The translations under genes were made by a program, and so were the position numbers. A DNA stretch of 64,000 bases from assembly GCA_964368455.1 (NCBI GenBank), contig CAYJAZ010000002.1, positions 101,317 through 165,316 on the forward strand. Reading direction: 5' to 3'. The DNA is from CAYJAZ01 sp964368455. GTDB lineage: Bacteria; Desulfobacterota; Desulfovibrionia; Desulfovibrionales; Desulfovibrionaceae. The notes under the pieces were generated by a model. It was given only the letters and a program-made list of their open reading frames with translations, was not told the DNA's origin and did not search any database. This document shows, piece by piece, positions 60,774 to 64,000 of the stretch (positions are counted from its first letter, which is position 1; the number at the start of each line of letters is the position of its first letter).

Positions 60774-63700
60774 ATGAAAAGTATAGCACAAAGACAGAGT
60801 ATTTTCTTTATCCTTATCTTCTTGCTTTTTGCATGTATGCAATCAGCTCAAATCGCTCAAGCAGAAAATATTGTTGAGCCACCAAAAACAATACCTAAGC
60901 TATTAAAAGAAGCAGCTATAAATCTGGAACAAAAAACTCTTGCTCCAGAATATAAATTAGTTTCATCTGATCAAGATATTTCATTGAAAGACTATCTCTA
61001 TTACTTTGTCGATACAAAAGCAGTATTAGGAATTAAGCAAATAACTAATGCTACAGTCATTTCTGACTTTAGTACAGTTTATGACATTAAAGCACAGGGC
61101 ACAACATGGGTACGTCTTTTACTTGCCCCCTTTGACTTAGTGGGAGATGAAATTCCATTTTTTGATGTTGGCGAAAATATTCAAGGCGAAAAAAATGTTT
61201 GGTTAAAACCAAAATATCTTGATGCTGTACAAAAAAAAGCGAATGAAAATGGATATTTTTCGATAGAAGAATTAAGGCATGGCGGAGAAATATATATAGC
61301 AATTCAAGGGCTTCCTAGTATTTGGTTTGAGCCTAGATTTGTTTCTGCGGATACAAATGTAAATACTGTGAAAAATATTGAAATGTTTTTAACTCTATTC
61401 TTACTCTTGATCACGCTATTTGCTCTTCTTACGGCATTTTTATCTAAGAAAACATGGCGTATAGCTTTAAGTGTTTTTGCACTTTCTTGTTTAGCTATAC
61501 AGTATTTTGGCTTACCTGTAACGCCAAAAGGCCAAATAATTCCAAGTGATATCGCAACTTTGTTTGCAGTTTCTGTGGCATTGTTTTCACTGCATATTGT
61601 CTTTAAGGGAAAGTTAAAAACAGCAGAAAATGCAAAAGTTTTAGATATCTTCTTCCTTTTGACTGGTGTTCTTGGACTCTTCTTACCATTTCTTGTCTTG
61701 ATTCCAAGCTTTGCATGGTGTGTACGCTATATTGAATTGTGGCAAATATATTCCTTTGTTTATTTTCTTTTGATTTTTCCTCTACTTTTCAAGGGAGTAT
61801 ATGCTTCATTACTTTGTTTGTTTGCAAATTTCCTCCTTTTCTTGAGTGTCGCTTTTGCCTTAGCTATTTTGTCAGAAATAGAAATCTTGTCTTATTTCAA
61901 TAGTTTTAATCTTGATACAACTTCATTATTTCCATTAATAGGACAGATTTTAGCGCTCTTGCTTTTAGTCATTTCAAAAGATGAATCTTATTCTGCCGTG
62001 AAGCAAAATAAGAAATTGAAAAAAAGAGCGGCATTCTTATTAGCAGAACAAGAATCTGAGACAAATAAGAAAAATTTAAGAAAAAGTGAAATACAAAGCA
62101 CTGAACAAGTGCAAGAGGAAGTAAAAGATAAAAATTCTGCTTTTCTTATTAAAACTGAAGAAAGTAAAATAAAAATAGAAGAAGATGAAATCGAACAAAA
62201 AATAGAAGAAGAAAATCAAACTCTTGAAAGCGAGGCACAAGGCTTTGTTCACAATTCGGAACAAGCTGAAAAAGAAGTAGAAAAGCATGAAAATGCCGAT
62301 TATGTGCACGAAAAAAATAATGATGAAGAAAATGCACTGATCTATAAAGCTCAAGCTATAAGTCTCACGCATGAAGAACAAGTTGAAGCAAAGTTTAGTG
62401 AAATTCAGCTTGCCGATAAATTAGACACAACTTTTAGGCCTAGTTTAGAAAATATGATGCGTGAAATATGCTTTTTAGAAAATAAGATTAAGGATAATTC
62501 ATCTATAGAAGAACTTATGCAAAAAACTGACAATATAGCAGCTTTTGCAAAAGATATTTCTACTCGTCTAAAAGAATTGCCATATCTACTGAAAGACGAA
62601 CAAGCTTTTGAAAAAAAGCAGAAAAAGAATAAACAAAGAATTAATGAAGCTTTTGATTTGGAAGAATTGATAAAAGAAGTGTACGCAAGACTTCGCAGAC
62701 TCGACTCTTCTGAAAAAATTGCATTGTCATGGATAAAAGCACCGCATGTAGGTAAGTTCTTTGTTGGCGATAAAGAGTATTTTGGAGAATTGCTTTTTGA
62801 TTTGTTGGCAGATTCAATCCGTGCCACGGAAAAAGGTTCTGTTTATTTGCGTGTGCAAAGAGATGCATGTTCAAATAACCCTGGAAGACTATCATTTATA
62901 CTAGGCGATTCAGGCAGAGGCAAGCCACCTTATAAAAGATCGGCCTCTCTTCTTAATAGAATATGGGAAATGAGTTCAGACTATTATGGAGATTTCTACG
63001 CTGAACAAAGTGCAAATGGACTTGAATATTCTTTCACTCTGTCATTTATAGCTTTAGAAGACGATGGAAAAACAGAAAAACTTGTGTCTGGCTATAACAC
63101 AGAAAAGAAAACAAGATTTGAAAAAGTTCTCTTGATATCAGAAAATCCAAAACAAAAATACATGCTTTCCTTTAGACTTTCAAATATAGAATGCCATGTC
63201 TTAGAGGCAATGAATATAGAAGATGCCTATAGGCAATTTATGGAAGTTCAACCAGCTTTGATTATAGTAGACGATACAGTAGAAAAAGATCAATTATTAG
63301 CACTCATACAAGAAATCCAATATTTTGAAAGAGAATACCAAGTAAAGCAAGCTATATTACTTGGTTTATACTCAAGCGAAGATGAAAAAATTGCCTTTGA
63401 AGAAATTGGGTGTCATACAACTTTGGCTTTAAATGAAGGCAGAGAAGGCTTTAGAAATTTAGTACAAGAATTGCTCATAGTGTATAGGGCAACAGAAGTA
63501 TTAGATAGAGCCCTAATAGAAGAAGCCTCAGAACAATCAAAAGAATTAACAGAAAATAGCAAAGAAAGCTTGAAGTTTATTCCAGTAGCTGGTGCAGTAA
63601 AAAGCAAAAAAGAAAAAAGTAAGTTTAAATTCTTTGCATCTAAGTCTGAAAAAGCAAAGAGCGATACGAAAAATAATAATTCATTCGACATTAATATAGA

Positions 63701-63821
63701 AGATAAAAAACAATACGAAAATTCATTAATTGTTGAATCTCATGAAATGAATGAAGAGCTTATTTTAAATCCTTCTATGGTTTCTTACGAAACTTTACCA
63801 GAAGAAAAGGATAAAATCTAA
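60774..63821 (+). CDS. 7TM degenerate hybrid histidine-kinase-like protein
   Basis: 1015 residues. Signal peptide 1-30 (AQA cut), periplasmic domain about 31-200, seven or so membrane helices about 203-400 (7TMR-DISM-like), a charged linker 405-545, helical region 560-620, HATPase-like domain about 640-765, receiver-like domain about 783-905, acidic/basic tail. Key residues are lost: no phosphorylatable His in a DHp motif is evident; the N-box Asn are Asp676 and Asp680; only a DSGRG (712-716) remains of the G1 box. The receiver lacks the acidic pair and the conserved Lys; Asp833/834 remains. Probably a pseudokinase sensor or scaffold. Confidence 0.75.
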   Translation: MKSIAQRQSIFFILIFLLFACMQSAQIAQAENIVEPPKTIPKLLKEAAINLEQKTLAPEYKLVSSDQDISLKDYLYYFVDTKAVLGIKQITNATVISDFSTVYDIKAQGTTWVRLLLAPFDLVGDEIPFFDVGENIQGEKNVWLKPKYLDAVQKKANENGYFSIEELRHGGEIYIAIQGLPSIWFEPRFVSADTNVNTVKNIEMFLTLFLLLITLFALLTAFLSKKTWRIALSVFALSCLAIQYFGLPVTPKGQIIPSDIATLFAVSVALFSLHIVFKGKLKTAENAKVLDIFFLLTGVLGLFLPFLVLIPSFAWCVRYIELWQIYSFVYFLLIFPLLFKGVYASLLCLFANFLLFLSVAFALAILSEIEILSYFNSFNLDTTSLFPLIGQILALLLLVISKDESYSAVKQNKKLKKRAAFLLAEQESETNKKNLRKSEIQSTEQVQEEVKDKNSAFLIKTEESKIKIEEDEIEQKIEEENQTLESEAQGFVHNSEQAEKEVEKHENADYVHEKNNDEENALIYKAQAISLTHEEQVEAKFSEIQLADKLDTTFRPSLENMMREICFLENKIKDNSSIEELMQKTDNIAAFAKDISTRLKELPYLLKDEQAFEKKQKKNKQRINEAFDLEELIKEVYARLRRLDSSEKIALSWIKAPHVGKFFVGDKEYFGELLFDLLADSIRATEKGSVYLRVQRDACSNNPGRLSFILGDSGRGKPPYKRSASLLNRIWEMSSDYYGDFYAEQSANGLEYSFTLSFIALEDDGKTEKLVSGYNTEKKTRFEKVLLISENPKQKYMLSFRLSNIECHVLEAMNIEDAYRQFMEVQPALIIVDDTVEKDQLLALIQEIQYFEREYQVKQAILLGLYSSEDEKIAFEEIGCHTTLALNEGREGFRNLVQELLIVYRATEVLDRALIEEASEQSKELTENSKESLKFIPVAGAVKSKKEKSKFKFFASKSEKAKSDTKNNNSFDINIEDKKQYENSLIVESHEMNEELILNPSMVSYETLPEEKDKI

Positions 63822-63935
63822 AGAGAAAGAGATATTTTTTAGGAAGAAGCAAGAAAAAAATTAAAGTATAACTATTTGATTTATAATACTAAAATAATAA
63901 AATATAAAAAATTTATTAAAATCTAAAAAAAACTC

Positions 63936-63964
63936 TTGACATCTTAAGTCATTCTCGGTATACC
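63936..63964 (+). promoter_or_regulatory. Sigma-70 promoter of the tRNA gene
   Basis: TTGACA at 63936-63941, 17-bp spacer, TATACC at 63959-63964, ending 9 bp before the first base of the tRNA. Near-consensus, as expected for a stable RNA gene. Confidence 0.8.
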
Positions 63965-63973
63965 TCTTCTTGT

Positions 63974-64000
63974 GCTGGCGTAGCTCAATTGGCAGAGCTA
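63974..64000 (+). tRNA. tRNA, first 27 bases only, possibly tRNA-Thr
   Basis: Acceptor strand GCTGGCG at 63974-63980, T8-A9, D-stem GCTC with partner GAGC and loop AATTGGCA. The anticodon lies beyond the window. The acceptor and D-arm resemble tRNA-Thr genes I remember from related bacteria, so Thr is a weak guess. Confidence 0.75.

Noticed and set aside
1..64000. Lawsonia intracellularis as the source
   Set aside because: The low GC and family fit, but I cannot confirm that Lawsonia has nrfHA, suyAB and dsrC together, so no species is named.

Overview
The window is a 64 kb piece of a low-GC (mid-30s percent by eye) Gram-negative genome. The gene set points to the Desulfovibrionaceae or a close relative: DsrC with both C-terminal cysteines, a NrfH/NrfA nitrite reductase with the Desulfovibrio-type CWNCK haem, a stand-alone GltB-like FMN protein with an N-terminal Cys cluster, the cbpA-cbpM-clpB order, LptD, Mla and heptose-adenylyltransferase genes for an LPS outer membrane, and the selenocysteine factor SelB. 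The low GC would suit a host- or gut-associated member; that is inference. One 100-N scaffold gap lies at 4446-4545.

Layout. 1-5.3 kb: 3' end of glnS, then minus-strand ybeY, an orphan gene, a Nudix hydrolase, a DUF3781 gene, dsrC, a CBS-ACT protein and ychJ, whose 3' end is tandemly duplicated around the gap. 5.6-9.6 kb: chaperone operon cbpA-cbpM-clpB. 9.9-10.7 kb: an ORF that ends in FlgM. 11-18 kb: orphan gene, M50 protease, trpS, rfaE2, an Mla lipid transporter and a DUF2062 protein. 18-23.2 kb (minus): pdxY-like kinase, TauE/SafE exporter and a 1163-residue acidic protein. 23.5-25.9 kb: pepA and a TtcA-like gene. 25.9-33.1 kb (minus): uppP, tetR, pheT, ackA, pheS, rplT, rpmI. 33.1-33.9 kb: a gene-free repeat island. 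33.9-41 kb: tsaC, gltB-like, an orphan, a cyclophilin, guaA and guaB. 41.3-50.8 kb: nrfHA, tupBC, queH, murA, selB, a CoA-binding/YkgJ fusion and a DnaJ-like gene. 50.9-56 kb: an epimerase/MFS pair, a Skp-like lipoprotein and sulfolactate lyase suyAB behind a sigma-54 promoter. 56-64 kb: more repeats, a split LysO exporter, lptD, a TPR protein, a large degenerate 7TM hybrid kinase and the first 27 bases of a tRNA.

How the genes fit together. SuyAB should split (R)-sulfolactate into pyruvate and sulfite. DsrC is the sulfur carrier for reducing sulfite to sulfide, and the TauE/SafE protein could export excess sulfite or sulfonate. NrfHA gives a second respiratory acceptor, nitrite. TupBC (tungstate) and SelB (selenocysteine) fit a W/Mo-Sec formate dehydrogenase encoded elsewhere, and AckA can make ATP from acetyl-phosphate. 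This is the outline of an organism respiring organosulfonate-derived sulfite.

The least explained signals are non-coding: a hairpin element found at three loci with compensatory base changes, a 202-bp tandem repeat that copies the ychJ 3' end, REP-like and inverted-repeat islands at 33 and 56 kb, and a near-consensus -24/-12 promoter with a plausible upstream activator site before suyA.
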